A stretch of 64,000 bases of DNA from Kryptolebias marmoratus (GCF_001649575.2 NC_051431.1:20864203-20928202), one strand, 5' to 3'. Positions 1 to 10,807 are shown, numbered from the stretch's first letter. Notes: generated by a model from the letters alone, not told the origin. Program-made: numbers and translations.

Positions 1-189
1 ACAAGTTCTTTAAATTCAATAATTTGTCAGTAAGCAGGTTGTATGATTCAAATGACCTAAATGTCTTCATGCTAAATTGTACTGAAAAAGACTTCTCATG
101 TACACTGATATTGAGACAGTAATAAATAAAGTTGCAGAAAAGTTGTAGAACTGAAATAGATGCTGCCCTACTGCTCCTCTCCTGCCCTC
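1..189. other. AT-rich sequence, nothing recognised
   Basis: No repeat, RNA gene or coding exon was recognised here. Short reading frames cross the stretch but show no splice context or protein-like composition. Confidence 0.5.
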
Positions 190-345
190 TTGATCATGTG
201 GTGCCTGTATCTCCAGGTCATTGAGCGAGAGGTGGGGTGTATACTGCACAGGTTGCCAGTTTATCAAAAGGTCACATTGAGATGAACAACCATTCACACA
301 CATTAACACCTAGGAGCAATGTAGAATCCTTAATTAAGCTAATAT
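190..345 (-). repeat. Teleost 'gacctgtccagggtgtacc' repeat, 3' part
   Basis: Read on the minus strand, this degraded copy contains the order 'gtgaatggttgt', 'ggcaacctgtgcag', 'cctctcgctcaatgacc' and 'ggagatacaggcacc'. That order is shared with copies at 23065, 35158, 45765, 49588 and 57840. The family is very common in fish genomes and has a tRNA-like head in its fuller copies; I do not name it. It abuts the family A copy that starts near 356. Confidence 0.7.
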
Positions 346-355
346 TAAGCTTTAA

Positions 356-1082
356 CGTTTGCACTCAACCCTGTTTGACTGTTAGCAAAATATGTCTCGA
401 ACCACTAAGAATTTTAATGAAACTTTCAGAACATAGTAATTGGATCTACTCTCGCAACCAATTAATGTTTGGAGTCACCCCAATTTATGATGGTCACCAC
501 AGCCAACTGACCTTAGGGAACACAAAAGCAGCTCTATCTCGGTCAGTTTCACAGATATCCAGATAAAATTTGATGTGGCAGTAGTTGAGAGTCATCCCCA
601 ACTCATACTCTGACCGCTACACAATATGCAGCAACTTTGTTTAAAACTTTGGCATTAACTGTTAGTCAACACATGTTGTTTAGCAAAACATCTCATGAAT
701 CACTGGACAGATTTTATTTAAATTCTCAGAAAATAATTATTTGATGAACATCTACAACTGATTACCTATGGATTCAACCCAATTCAAGATGGCTACCACA
801 ACTAAATAATCTTTGCCAATACAAAAACGACCATAACTTAGAGAATTTTACAGACATTGAACTAATGTTTGCTGTGGTAGTAGCTGAGAGAGAACATACT
901 TTGAGAGCTAATATATCTCACAACACCGCATTAGATTGCAAAAAGCATCATTCACAAGATTAGACCAAAATAGCTGTAACCCTGTCATTTCTCATCATTA
1001 GACGGTTTTGGTTTAAAACTCGCTGGCATAAAAGGCAGCGAGCAATATGCATTCTTTTGAGAAATGCTAGATCTTTAATTTT
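356..1082 (+). mobile_element. Family A element, two internal units, 5' end missing
   Basis: Two similar units follow one another, with 'gttagcaaaatatgtct' near 380 and 'ttagcaaaacatctc' near 678, a spacing of about 295 bp. Each unit has the same landmarks: 'gattttaatgaaactttcaga', 'ggagtca...caattcaagatggctaccaca', 'aacacaaaa', 'cagatat', 'gtggtagtagctgagag' and 'tttaaaactttggcatta'. The right end has 'ggcataaaaggcagcgagcaa', then an imperfect hairpin (GCATTC...GAAATGC, about 1050-1068) and 'ctagatctttaatt'. The usual 5' start (TTATCACC-like) is missing; the teleost repeat at 190-345 sits there instead. No protein is encoded. Confidence 0.8.
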
Positions 1083-2761
1083 TAACATTTAAAGCATGTT
1101 CATTGTGTAAAAGCAGTTGGTACAAAAAAATGAAGCCAAACACAATATTGTATTAAAACATTGAAAATGCCAATTTTTAAAAAGACTTCCAAATTATTTG
1201 TTTTTTTTTGCCTAAATTAATTTATTTCTCTTCTAATGCAGAGTGCAGAGTGTAGGTTTTGAACACATCACCTGTGCTTTGTGCTCTCACTCAGCCCTTC
1301 CCACTCAGACTGCTGTCTCAACCTAACCCTCGCACTCTGTGTCTCAGTGTCAGTGAAGGGGTCTGTTACATGAGCAGACTGCCAGCCTGCTAGTTGCCAA
1401 CTTCTCTGAGCTGTAGAGATGTGGTGAGCAGTTTTTTTTATCTCTGAGAAACAGACATGTCCGATCACCTCCTGGGTAGTGCTGGTGTGGGCAAGGAGGG
1501 CAAGCAGTGAGAGGGCACCAGCAAGTTTTTTTTTTCTTTCTGTTTAAAAAAATTAAAAAATAAAATAAAAAAATATTCACAGTTGTTTTTCCCTAGTGTA
1601 TGGAATTGTGGTAATTCATGATTAATGTTTTAATTAACATACCTCGCCACATTCCAGTGAGGATTGGAGGTGGAAGTATTAAAATATCTCTTCATTTGCT
1701 TTTTTCAGCCTGTCTTCTCTCCTTGGCAACAATTGCAATGATTTGTAGCTCAGCTGACCTCTATGTTATGTTTGCAGAACAAAACTCTCTTTGTTTCACA
1801 ATCTGTCTCCTTTCATTCGTGCTCAGTCATTCATCTGCCTAAAATAGGCTCATCTCAGCGGGTGATAGAAATATATCTTTGCTGTGGATGACTCTGCGGT
1901 GCCCTAGGTCAAGCTCTGTTTGTGTTGTTTTACCAAGTGAGATAAAGCCTCTACCAGCTACCAGCTCAGCGGTCAAAGGTACTGATTACTGACATGTTTG
2001 CTAACGGAATTTACTAGGATGTCTTTAAAGGCAGTTTCTGTGAGGTTACAACACCCATCAAATACACTTGCATTAACTTTGACAAGTCTCTGGATTCATC
2101 TAGAGCAAAGTCTGTAGGGAAGAAAATGACCCATCCCATCCTGCAAAACAATTGTTGATGGAAAAGCAACATGAATGTGTAGTACACTGTGTTTTATCCA
2201 GCAGTTTAGCTTAATCATGACCTGAGGCTTTTACTAATGCCTTTCCATTCCCATATTGCCATTTGGCAGCAGTGGCTCTGTTTGCAGCATTAATTTTTCC
2301 TTAGTTAAATGTTTTCCAAGGCCTTATGTGGTAGCTTTGACATGTACAACATCCTAAGTTTGCTTTATCGCAGCAAGGTAGAATGTGTAGTTGAGTTCTA
2401 AACTCAGTTAGGTCACTACTTTAGGTGACAGAGGAATATTGTGCTAAAAATAGTGCTAATTAAATTTCTACAAGTTTGAGTCCAGTCAGGAAGCACTGAT
2501 GCATCGTCCGTTTTGTGTATGTTTTAATATAAAAGGTAAAGATAGAAATTTTCCCATTTACACTTGGTGTCCTCTTTTATAACTGTTTTTTAAAGGTATT
2601 ACTAACACTGCATCCAACTAGCTGTCAAGTAAAACAGGTATATATGCAGTCAAAAACCACATCCTATGTTTTAACTAGTTTTAATGGGCTACAAAGATCA
2701 GATGTAAGCAGAAATCACTGCTTTTCCGATAATGAATGACATATTTATATTATTTAAATTA
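1083..2761. other. Non-repetitive sequence, no gene recognised
   Basis: There is no recognisable coding exon or repeat. Bases 1195-1480 are less AT-rich than the flanks and include an acceptor-like 'ttctcttctaatgcag', but no open exon with a matching donor follows. An A-rich run lies at about 1545-1575. Confidence 0.45.
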
Positions 2762-3050
2762 GGAACTTCAAAGGATGTACAGTGTACCGCCTGCCACCTA
2801 TCATTCCAGTTCTAAACTAAGGTCATTGCGTGTTGACAAACCACAGAGTTTGAGCCTTCCTGGTTAAAGCTTGGAAATTACATTATGTGTCACCATGTGA
2901 TATGCACAATTTGTTAGCCCTCACAGTTCATGTAAAGAATGCATTTCAGCTATTACCACATAAAAGTTTAACTCAGTCTCTGTAAAATTGACTGTTACAG
3001 CCATTTTTGTGTTGGCTATGTTTGGTTAGCTATAGTGTTCAGAATAGTTC
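2762..3050 (-). mobile_element. Family A fragment (3' end of element)
   Basis: In plus-strand reading the order is 'cttcaaaggatgtac', 'cgcctgccacctatcattcca', 'aactaaggtcatt', 'agctattaccacata', 'ctctgtaaaattgact' and 'agccatttttgtgttggct'. That is the reverse complement of the family A 3' terminus and first unit. The copy is diverged and stops inside the unit, so it is 5'-truncated. Confidence 0.7.
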
Positions 3051-4226
3051 TCATTCAGCTTAAATATATGCAGCAGTAGGAAATGTGAAGAATCAATCTA
3101 AATGAATAAAGTATTTCATCTGAAACATATCTATACAAAACCTTAAGTCTGACTTTTCTTACAATTTGTTTTGGAAAGGTTGTGTATTCTTGGTGTGAGT
3201 TATCATAAGAGTATTTTTATCAAGTATTTACTTTCTCTTGAAATAGGTTTAGGAACACAGTGACTTTACCACTCCGAGCTTGAAAAGTTGTATTGAATAA
3301 TTTTGTAAAAGTCAGTCAGTGTAATCTCAGTTTTCAATCTGCTGAATGTCAAGATCCATAATCAATTTACTGGACAAAAGCAGTTTACTTAGGAATACTT
3401 TTTCCAAAGCAAAATGTCAATATTTCATCACAGTAAAATAACTGTCAGTATATGCTTTACTTTAGGCACTATAAAATCTGTCCTCTTTCATGTATTCAGT
3501 TTGTTTTAATGAGGATGAGAGGGTCTTTCTTAAAGATATCATCTCTGCAAAGAGGTGCTGACATACTGGGAAATAGAAATTCGTACTGTAAGAGCACATT
3601 AATATGGACACTTGAATTACGATGTCACAGTGTGGCTTCAACAATTACTGCCAAATTAGCATAAGTACAGAAATAGCTCAATTGTGCCCCACTGTGCGTT
3701 AAGAATAGTTCTGGCTGCAGATTCAGTTTTTACTCTTGAACAAGGGAAAATCATTTCTATCTGATGAAAAAGAAAGTTGTTGCACTCTTTCAGTGAACTT
3801 TAGCAAACTGCTCCTTTTTAATCTCCCTGCTTACCAAAATAGCATCCTATGTACTAATGACACAGAAAAAGAATATCTTAATTTTTTTTTTGTTGTTGTT
3901 GTTGTTACAATGCCTCTCATTTGCTTCTATGTGCAGGTGATCCGTATACACCTGCAAGAAACCAAAAGGTTATTTTCGGTCAGTGTAATTCCATACGAAA
4001 GGGCATATGTCAAGAAAAGCTTGCAGCCTCCTGTCAGTTCATTATCAGTGCATTCACACCATTTTCCTGTATTTGGTTTTTGTTTTCCTTTTCTTTCTTT
4101 TTTTGCAATCTACCTACTTTTGTAAACTTTGCTATTTTAACCATCCATTTATCAAAACATTCAGTTTATTCAGGGGATGGGTGCTATGACTTTTTTTTTT
4201 TTTTACTTTTATACTTTTCAATTTAC
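3051..4226. other. AT-rich sequence with simple repeats
   Basis: No gene was recognised. It contains a short (TTG)n tract at about 3888-3906 and a T-run near 4191-4204. Overlapping frames of 103-129 codons at 3736-4232 run through T-rich DNA and give phenylalanine/leucine-rich, low-complexity translations, so I do not call them. Confidence 0.5.
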
Positions 4227-4395
4227 TGGTAGCTCGGTGGTCAGTGCCTTGGGCTTGTAATCCTGAGATGGCTGGTTCAAGAACTGGTTACATGAGGAAG
4301 ATCATCTGGTATAAAATAATTGCCAAATCTTTTTGCGTGAGTTTGCTCACTGTGGCCACCCCTTCAGAAGGGCGCAGCCAAAAGAAAAATAATAG
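4227..4395 (+). mobile_element. tRNA-derived SINE
   Basis: The head begins 'tggtagctcggtggtcagtg', a tRNA-like 5' half containing an RNA polymerase III A-box-like segment at about 4230-4248. A B-box-like GGTTCAAGAAC follows at 4274-4284. Next comes a tRNA-unrelated body with 'cacatgaggaag', 'aattgccaaatctttttgcg' and 'gaagggcgcagcc', and an A-rich tail. A-box to B-box spacing fits a tRNA-derived pol III promoter. I recall this text as an abundant fish SINE but give no family name. As a SINE it would depend on a LINE reverse transcriptase supplied in trans. Confidence 0.8.
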
Positions 4396-4805
4396 TTTTA
4401 AAATTATAAAACTTTATTTACAAGTTTATTTTTTTATAAAACATTATAAAACATTGAAATCTCAATTCCTTCAAAAAGATTTTTCTCTGAAATTTGCATC
4501 AACATGCTTGCTTTTTTTTTGTCTTCTTATTATACTTTTGCTAGTCTTTTGCTACTTTTAGTTTCAAGATAGTCCATTGATAATTTTGGATTTTTGCTAC
4601 TTTTAGCTAGAAATGTACCACTTTTCTTAGCTAATGTTTTGTCTCTTTTAGCTTTGACAACTCAGTTTCACCTTCTTCAACAACTTCTGCAAAGTCATTT
4701 AGCACTCAGCCTTCATACTGCATTTTCACAGAGAATGCCGTTTCTCTAAGTAGGACTAGTTCTTGACAAAACTAAATGTTAAGTTTGACTTGGTGAATGG
4801 TACAG
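4396..4805. repeat. AT-rich spacer with a degenerate ~45-bp tandem repeat
   Basis: Within about 4535-4660 the motif 'ttttgctacttttag' or a close variant recurs at 4546, 4591 and 4637, giving a period near 45 bp over three degenerate copies. Nothing else was recognised. Confidence 0.45.
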
Positions 4806-5323
4806 AGCCCCTAAAAGGATGTTAGTGAAAAAAATGTTTCTTGTGCGGATGTGAAATTATCTAGTCAGTACAGGAAATGATCCGATTTAAATTATTAGAA
4901 TTGTGTTCACATAAGAAAAAAATCCAGACGTTTGTCATGCGAATGAGAAAATTACTCATGGTCACAAAAAAGGGTATAATGTGCATAAAATTGTTATGCA
5001 AAAGAGAATATCCGGTCCAATTACAGTTTATGGATGACAATATCAGGAATATTTAATGTTTTCAAGTTGGTGGATATAAATTCTTCTGAAGCCATTCTCC
5101 ATCACACTGTAGTTTGAGTTTAAGGACATTTGGCTTGGTAAGCTGCTGAGAAGGTTGTCTGGTGCGCACAAAATAGTCTTTTGTGCGCACAAGAAAACAA
5201 TGTGGTGCACACCTGATAATACGGCATGGCCACAAGGCTGTTTCCTGTGCCCACTAGATAGATTCCTGTGCTCATGAGAAACCTATTTAAAACACCTTTT
5301 TCACCATTGTCTCTTTAGGGGCT
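4806..5323. mobile_element. MITE with long TIRs and GTGCGCAC palindromes
   Basis: The left end AGCCCCTAAAAGGATGTTAG is inverted at the right end, whose reverse complement starts AGCCCCTAAAGAGACAATGG. Similarity continues through 'tagtgaaaaaaatgttt' versus 'tggtgaaaaaggtgttt'. The interior carries repeated, partly decayed palindromes around TTGTGCGCAC: clear at 5163-5192, and degenerate at about 4850 and 5210-5275. Length is about 518 bp with no coding capacity. I see no convincing target-site duplication, so the superfamily is unassigned. Confidence 0.7.
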
Positions 5324-5455
5324 TTGGAGAATGGAAAAAAAAACATTTATATTGTTAATACATTTTAAAAACAGTTGCTTTGAAGTCCTAGTCCCTTATT
5401 CTGTAAACAAAGGTATAATTGGAAAATTTTCATTATGAAGGTGAAAACCCCAAAA

Positions 5456-6055
5456 GATTTTTTACCAAAATCTCTTATCAACTACTGGATAGGTTTAATT
5501 GAAACTTTTAGAATACAATGATTAAATGTTAATCTAGAACTGATTAACTTTTTTTATTGAGTTAAAATTTGGTGTGGTAGTAGCTGAGTGTCACTCATAA
5601 TACATACTTCATAAAAAACTATTTTCAAAACTTTGATATTAGCTATTAGAGTCAACTTTGTCAGTATATTAACAATAGCTCACAAACCACTGAACAGAAT
5701 TTTGTTGAAACCCTCACCTGATTAACTTTTGGAGTCAACCCAATTCAAGATGGTTGCCACAACTAACCAGCCTATGCCAACGCAAAAATGACTATAAATT
5801 TGTCAGACTTACAAATAACTAAAGATTTTACAAAATAGTTGCTAGGAGTCATCCTCGACACACACTGAGCACTAACACATCTAACAAGATATCACAATAT
5901 TGTATGACTTTGCATCTTGTGACATTTACAAAGTTTGACCAAAATGGCTAAAATGCCATAATTTCTCATCATAAAATAATCTTAGTTTAAAACTCTGGCA
6001 TGAAAAGGGGTTGACATTAGAGGTTCCATCAAGGAATGCTAGGCCTTTAATATAA
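5456..6055 (+). mobile_element. Family A element, about two units, 5'-truncated
   Basis: Landmarks 'taccaaaatctcttatcaac', 'gaaacttttagaat' and 'gtggtagtagctgag' mark a first unit, and 'aacaatagctcacaaaccac' with 'caattcaagatggttgccac' a second. The 3' end is well preserved: 'gtttgaccaaaatggctaaa', 'cataaaataatcttagttta', 'ctggcatgaaaaggg', an imperfect hairpin at about 6023-6040, and 'aaggaatgctaggcctttaa' at 6031-6050. Confidence 0.8.
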
Positions 6056-6575
6056 AGGTGTTTTGGAGTTTCTGGGGAACCAAAAGGACAATTATATGAA
6101 GTTTGAATTGTGAGAATCTCTTGGAAGAGTATTTACTGTGTTTAAGTCATATTCTTACACAACTGTAGTTGAGTTTCTGATGGAAGAGAGTGATGAGATG
6201 TATATGAGTGGGCAGTCTATTAAAGAGAGCATTGAAATTTGATTATCATACCATGAGACAGTGAACTACAGAGGCTCAGAAAACCGAGGACCTGCATGCC
6301 CAGAGCCCTTGGGGAAGGTGAGCTGACTGAGTGAGAGAGAAAGAAAACATTGGCTGGCAGTACAAAGAGGAAAAGCAGGAAGAAAGAGCAAAGAGGGGTA
6401 GAGCGATAAGACAAATGGAGTTAAATAAAAAGAAAGGAGAAGGGGGCAAACCAGCCATGGGGAAAGACAGAGCTTCTTTCATTTCCTTGTAACAAATTTT
6501 TAGACATGCATCATTCACTGTATGAGTAGCTATTAAAAGGTGATGTATCAGATCTTCTGAATTTTGGTTTTAATA
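6056..6575. other. Non-repetitive sequence, nothing recognised
   Basis: Bases 6300-6470 are purine-rich on the plus strand and give a low-complexity minus-strand frame. No gene signal was seen. Confidence 0.45.
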
Positions 6576-7165
6576 ATAGTAGACAATAACTTACATCTTA
6601 CCTGTTGTAGATAGCTCCTTGAATGACCTCAGTTTGAAGTAAAAGAGTTTAACTTACATCAGACTGACCTGCTAACAACTAGTCTGAGCGACTTCAGGAC
6701 CAGAGTGGATTGCTGTTGTCTTAAAACAGCTTTGATGTTTTATAGAGGTTTATGATAATGCTCTTTTATAAACTTTACATCTAAATCAATTTGCATTAGA
6801 TGGTTATTTGTGAGCACAATTAGTGGCAGCAGGTAACTGTAGCTATTCCAGTGCAGCCTGGGGCACTTTCTGAAGAATATCACACTGACATTTTTGCTGC
6901 ATAATCATGTAATACATAAATGGCACCTGTGTAAAGTTGAATATATAGCCTTTGCATGAACCACTTTGTATTGTGACGTTTGAGGTTAGAACTGAGAACA
7001 TCAATCCACTTTGTTCTCAGATTCACTCAAACTAGTCTTTGAGTCATTACTGTCCAAAATTAAACTGCATTTCTCCACATTGAGACCATTCAAACAGCTA
7101 TTTATAATAGATAAGATATTGTTGTTAATAATTTCTTCATAGAAACCCATTTCAAAAGATCTGAC
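6576..7165 (+). repeat. Family B interspersed repeat, copy 1 (diverged)
   Basis: The segment at 6596-6740 ('gttgtagatagctcctt', 'tgacctcagtttgaag', 'actagtctgagcg') matches 58418-58555 in the same order and orientation. The segment at about 7015-7160 ('cattgagaccattcaaacagct', 'aatttcttcatagaaaccc', 'tttcaaaagatctga') matches 58795-58895 and 32700-32800. Middle parts are diverged or interrupted. No coding capacity was seen; family identity is unknown. Confidence 0.6.
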
Positions 7166-7249
7166 CTATTACTATAGGTCAACATTTCATATCATCATAA
7201 CATCTACACAGCACAACATCTATAATGAAAGACTTAGCATTTCTTTAAT

Positions 7250-7720
7250 TAGTTTATATCACCACTGCCTTTCATGCCAGAATTTTAGACTAAGATCATC
7301 TTATGTTGAAAAATGACAGAGTTGCAGCTATTTTGGTCAAACTGAGTGCTTCATTTACATTAAATGTGGACCAGCATTTCAACATTTCATATTGATATAG
7401 CTGGAAAACTACTGGAGTAAACACTTTTAAACTGCACCATCCAATATAGTTCAGGATATGCAATTTATGTTTGATTTCATAGTTTGGAAGAAGTAACTTG
7501 AATGGTAAATTTTTAAACACATTTTTTTTATGATCAGTTAGTGCTTGAAATATGTACTGGAGATGAAGCTCAGCGGTTGACTCCAAATATTTATCAGTTG
7601 TAGATGAGCATTTGAACTTTCTGAGTGTCATTAACTAGTTTGCTAATGTCACAAACAACTGAACACACACAGGCACAGATGAAAACATTTTGTCTTTGGT
7701 GGCAGGTGATAAAAAATGTT
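7250..7720 (-). mobile_element. Family A element, both end regions, rearranged middle
   Basis: The left side reads 'gcctttcatgccagaattttag', 'aagatcatcttatgttgaaa' and 'gacagagttgcagctattttgg', which is the reverse complement of the 3' region. The right side ends with 'agtttgctaatgtcacaaac', 'acacacaggcac', 'tttggtggcaggtgataa', the 5' terminus. The stretch at about 7370-7570 matches other copies poorly and may be replaced or strongly diverged. Confidence 0.7.
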
Positions 7721-8282
7721 ACGTAAGGTAAAATTGTTTCTACTTTGCACAAAAAAATAATCTCTGTAAAATGTATAGAAATTGAGGTGTGCTTGTTACT
7801 TGATGTCTAGAAGTCCACTTTAATTACATTTTCTAGCTGTAGTGATTCACTCTATTTTCCTTCTAAATATGGCAAAGTCACAGCTGAATTGGTGAAACCT
7901 AAATTCACACTGGACACAGCAAAAGCTGATATAGATCAGTAAAATCCCTGCTCTGTTTTGCTACATATTACATAATCAATGCTGTGGCATCTCTGGCACC
8001 TCCAGAAATGCCCTAATTCATGACTGTTTACAGGCTGTCTGTTTACAAGAAATGGCTTAAAGGCTTTCTGTCTCTTTGCCTGTAGTAAATGAGTTGCCAT
8101 CTGCTTTAGAGTCTCTATATCTTTCAAACATGCACAAAACTCTCTCCACATGCACGCGTATACAAGCAATAGTTGAGCTACCAAGACGTTTACCCTTGGG
8201 AGAGGACGTGAAGTGTCTTCAAAAGGTGGACGTTCTTCTGGGTCTTCATAATTGCAGCAACGATGTACTGATCAAAAGAAAA
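7721..8282. other. Non-repetitive sequence; weak exon-like frame only
   Basis: A plus-strand frame runs through about 8076-8285, preceded by an acceptor-like 'tgtctctttgcctgtag' at 8069-8085. The translation matches nothing I recognise, there is no downstream donor, and a minus-strand frame overlaps. I treat it as non-coding unless transcripts show otherwise. Confidence 0.4.
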
Positions 8283-8734
8283 TGACTTTACAGACATAAG
8301 TTATCTTTTGAACAGTGAGACTTTATTCAAGACAACAGAGTCTGTGCCGAAACCGGGAACTTCTGGTCCAATCAGTGAAATCCCCCGTTTCTCTGGGGCT
8401 GCTTGTTTTTATGAACATTTACCACACCCTAGTAAGAGTAACAAGACACCCACGTCCCACTGGGACGGACCTGTAGGATTCAAGTACATTCAATTCCATT
8501 TATGGGGATAGACTAGGGTCTTCAGACAAGCAACAGCGAGCGTAAGAGCCCACGGTTCACTTCTTAAAAAGGCGTTGTGGCTGAGGACAGAGTCTCTCAA
8601 AACGATAGCTCAGGCTTCATGACCTGAACACAGATGCAGAGCAGTTACCTCAGACGCATGTAGGATTTGGTTTTAGACCCCTACACATTACACTGCACTG
8701 GGAGCCATCTAGTTTTACATCCCCTCATGACAAT
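8283..8734 (-). mobile_element. Possible solo LTR
   Basis: On the minus strand this GC-richer segment starts TGTCATGAGG at about 8732. It contains a TATA-like 'cataaaaac' near 8415 and a polyadenylation signal 'gaataaagtctcactg' near 8320, and ends '...aaagtca' near 8283, an LTR-like layout. A 9-bp direct repeat AAAGAAAAT flanks it at 8275-8283 and 8735-8743. That repeat is longer than the usual 4-6 bp LTR duplication, overlaps the putative end and is A-rich, so the boundaries are uncertain. No internal retroelement genes are present. Confidence 0.45.
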
Positions 8735-8735
8735 A

Positions 8736-9861
8736 AAGAAAATCAATACAATATCTCCCTTATGATTCCTTTTATGTAACTCATAAGAATTCCAGGAGGT
8801 TGCTTTTCCCCCTTTTTCTTTGCTTCAAGTGACTCTCCCCAGAGTTGTCCTGCTTTGCATTGCAATGAGAGTCCAAAAAGGTTTACAGACATTTTGCAAC
8901 AGAAGAGCAAGTTAAACTTTGCTTTATTTATTTATTTATTGCTCATTAATTTTACAGTTTGATTACTCCCCATGGTAGATGATGTTATCTCAGTGTGCAT
9001 TAACAATGTACACCGTGAGGTATTCCAGCGATAGAACACCAAACTGCTGTTGCCGCCAGAGCTTGAATTCAGATTTGTTGACTGTAACTGCAGGATGTGG
9101 TAAACACGTTTCATTTTCTTCACCCCCGGCAGTTCTGCAAAATGTTTTATTTAGCATAGTCGACTCATTCCACATTATAAAAGGTATTTATCTGAGGGAG
9201 ATCGGCATGTATGTGAAAAGGGCAATTCGTCCTGATGTGTAAAAATTCGCCCACACACTCATGAGCCTGTGAAGGCTTGTGTATCGATAGTATGGCAAGT
9301 ATAAAGAAAATGCAAGCACTTTTAATAATTCATGTAGGCACACTCCATTAACTATGCCACAGTATTGGCCTAAGGGCCATTTCAGAGTGGGATGGAGGAG
9401 AGAGGTTAGCTCACTCCCCAGTGAGCTAAGTGCTGAGATCCCATGAATTCATTGGGTTAAAAAATGGACCTGTAATTATGAGGATGGATGGNGATAGGGA
9501 CATGGAATAATGGCATATAGCATTAAATGTGTCAAGGACTATGTAGTTGGCTTATGTTTCGTCTGTTGTACAGTTTTTGGGCAATGTTTTTATGTTTAGC
9601 TTTTTCTTTGATCTTAGCAAAATCTAAGCAGTTGCACCTATGTCAGCCAGATGCTCGTTTGAAAGTTCTAAGCAATCAATAATTTTGTGATCAGCCTTTT
9701 AAATAAACAGTTTCCAGAATTTGTTGTAGGGATAGTCTAGACTTTTTTTGAAGTGATGTTCTGTCAAAAAGGGTCTAATGTGTAGCCACATGAGACCCAG
9801 TTGTTCATTGTTTTTCAGGCTTATAAAGCAACTCTCAATAATGATATACCAATGTGAAAAA
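8736..9861. other. Repeat-poor block, possible regulatory DNA
   Basis: About 8975-9450 is non-repetitive and closer to balanced base composition than its neighbours, with ATTA and GATA-type cores. It has no gene-like frame. A (TTTA)n tract lies at 8922-8940 and an undetermined base (N) at 9492. Conservation cannot be judged from one sequence. Confidence 0.3.
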
Positions 9862-9889
9862 GCAAACAAACAAACAAACAAACAAAAAC
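9862..9889 (+). repeat. (CAAA)n microsatellite
   Basis: Five to six tandem CAAA units are visible in the plus strand. Confidence 0.85.
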
Positions 9890-10176
9890 ACTACAGTAGC
9901 TAATACTAAACTTTTTTGAGACAGTTGTTTTATAAGCATAAAAAACATTACACATTTTTTTTATTTTAAACTGTCATGGTATTTATGGAAACTCCACTCT
10001 GTTTACCTACTTGGTTTGTCTGCGTTGCATCTTACCATCTTTTTTGATTTATGCCTTCAGTCTCCAATGTACTTAGTCATTTAGAAATTCAAATGTTCAG
10101 GAAGGAGTCAGTATCTAACATGCTGTGCTTTTGAGTCGGTCTCACAGCGCAGCTGCAATAGGGGCCTGGAGAGTCC

Positions 10177-10460
10177 TCAGTCAGTGGAAAGTGTTGTCTT
10201 AGCTTTCAGCACTTCAAGCCTTGGACTGGATGTCGAGAAAATAGCCAGCAGCAACTCCGGGTTCCCCCCAAACTGGAACTCATTGCCCCCTAGACCCTTG
10301 GCTGGGAGAGCTGCACAGTACAAGTCTTGTCTCTGGTTGACCTCAGCGAGTACTCTATTTCCAGATTTACTGGCCCAGATGATGGCTTTTTCCACATCAA
10401 TGGACACAGTCACAAATATAGCAATCCAAGGGGTGGAAGCAGCAGTCTTGGTCGTGGCTG
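10177..10460 (-). CDS. Candidate terminal coding exon, unidentified
   Basis: On the minus strand a long pyrimidine tract (opposite the purine run 10463-10488) ends in 'cttctag' and is followed by 94 open codons to a TGA at 10177-10179. The frame is open before the acceptor too, up to a methionine at 10548. The translation is balanced, not low-complexity, with segments such as 'DVEKAIIWASKSGN' and 'GGNEFQFGGNPELLLAIF'. Local GC is well above the flanks. An AATAAA-like signal on the same strand lies near 9958-9966. I do not recognise the protein and found no upstream partner exon. A 114-codon plus-strand frame overlaps it and is probably its shadow. Alternatives are a decayed exon, a non-coding RNA exon or chance. 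Confidence 0.4.
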
Positions 10461-10807
10461 CTAGAAGAAGAGAGGAGAGGACGAGAGATGCAAGTGGTGG
10501 CAGTGGAAGTACTGTATTGGAGGAGTGAGTCACCCTGAGAGAGGGCACTCCATCTGGTCAGTCAGATGTGTTCAAGGCTATTACATTTTATCTTTTTCCT
10601 GGTGTAAACATCCATGCATTCATGTTTCATGCAATTCAGAAAACATTTCTCGTATTAATCTTAAATTTAAAAAAAGAACATTAACTAAAAGTAATGACCT
10701 TTGTAATGACCTTAAGACATAAAAGATTATACCACGGAAATGCTCATGCTCTTTCTTTTTTCTTACTTAAAACAAAAAAAAGAGTAATAAAAAAAGAAAG
10801 AAAAAGA
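10461..10807. other. Sequence with nothing recognised
   Basis: Includes the possible acceptor tract of the minus-strand exon candidate (10461-10490). The rest is AT-rich without recognised features. Confidence 0.4.

Noticed and set aside
3736..4125. 129-codon plus-strand frame with hydrophobic stretches
   Set aside because: Translation is driven by T-rich DNA and a (TTG)n tract. It looks membrane-like only because of composition.
4227..4300. Possible tRNA gene
   Set aside because: A- and B-box-like segments are present, but the sequence lacks a tRNA 3' half and continues into a known-type SINE body.
9862..9889. CRISPR-like or satellite array from regular CAAA spacing
   Set aside because: It is a simple tetranucleotide microsatellite without spacers; the genome is vertebrate.
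10184..10528. 114-codon plus-strand frame
   Set aside because: It overlaps the minus-strand exon candidate, which has the splice acceptor and a more protein-like translation. It is probably a shadow frame.
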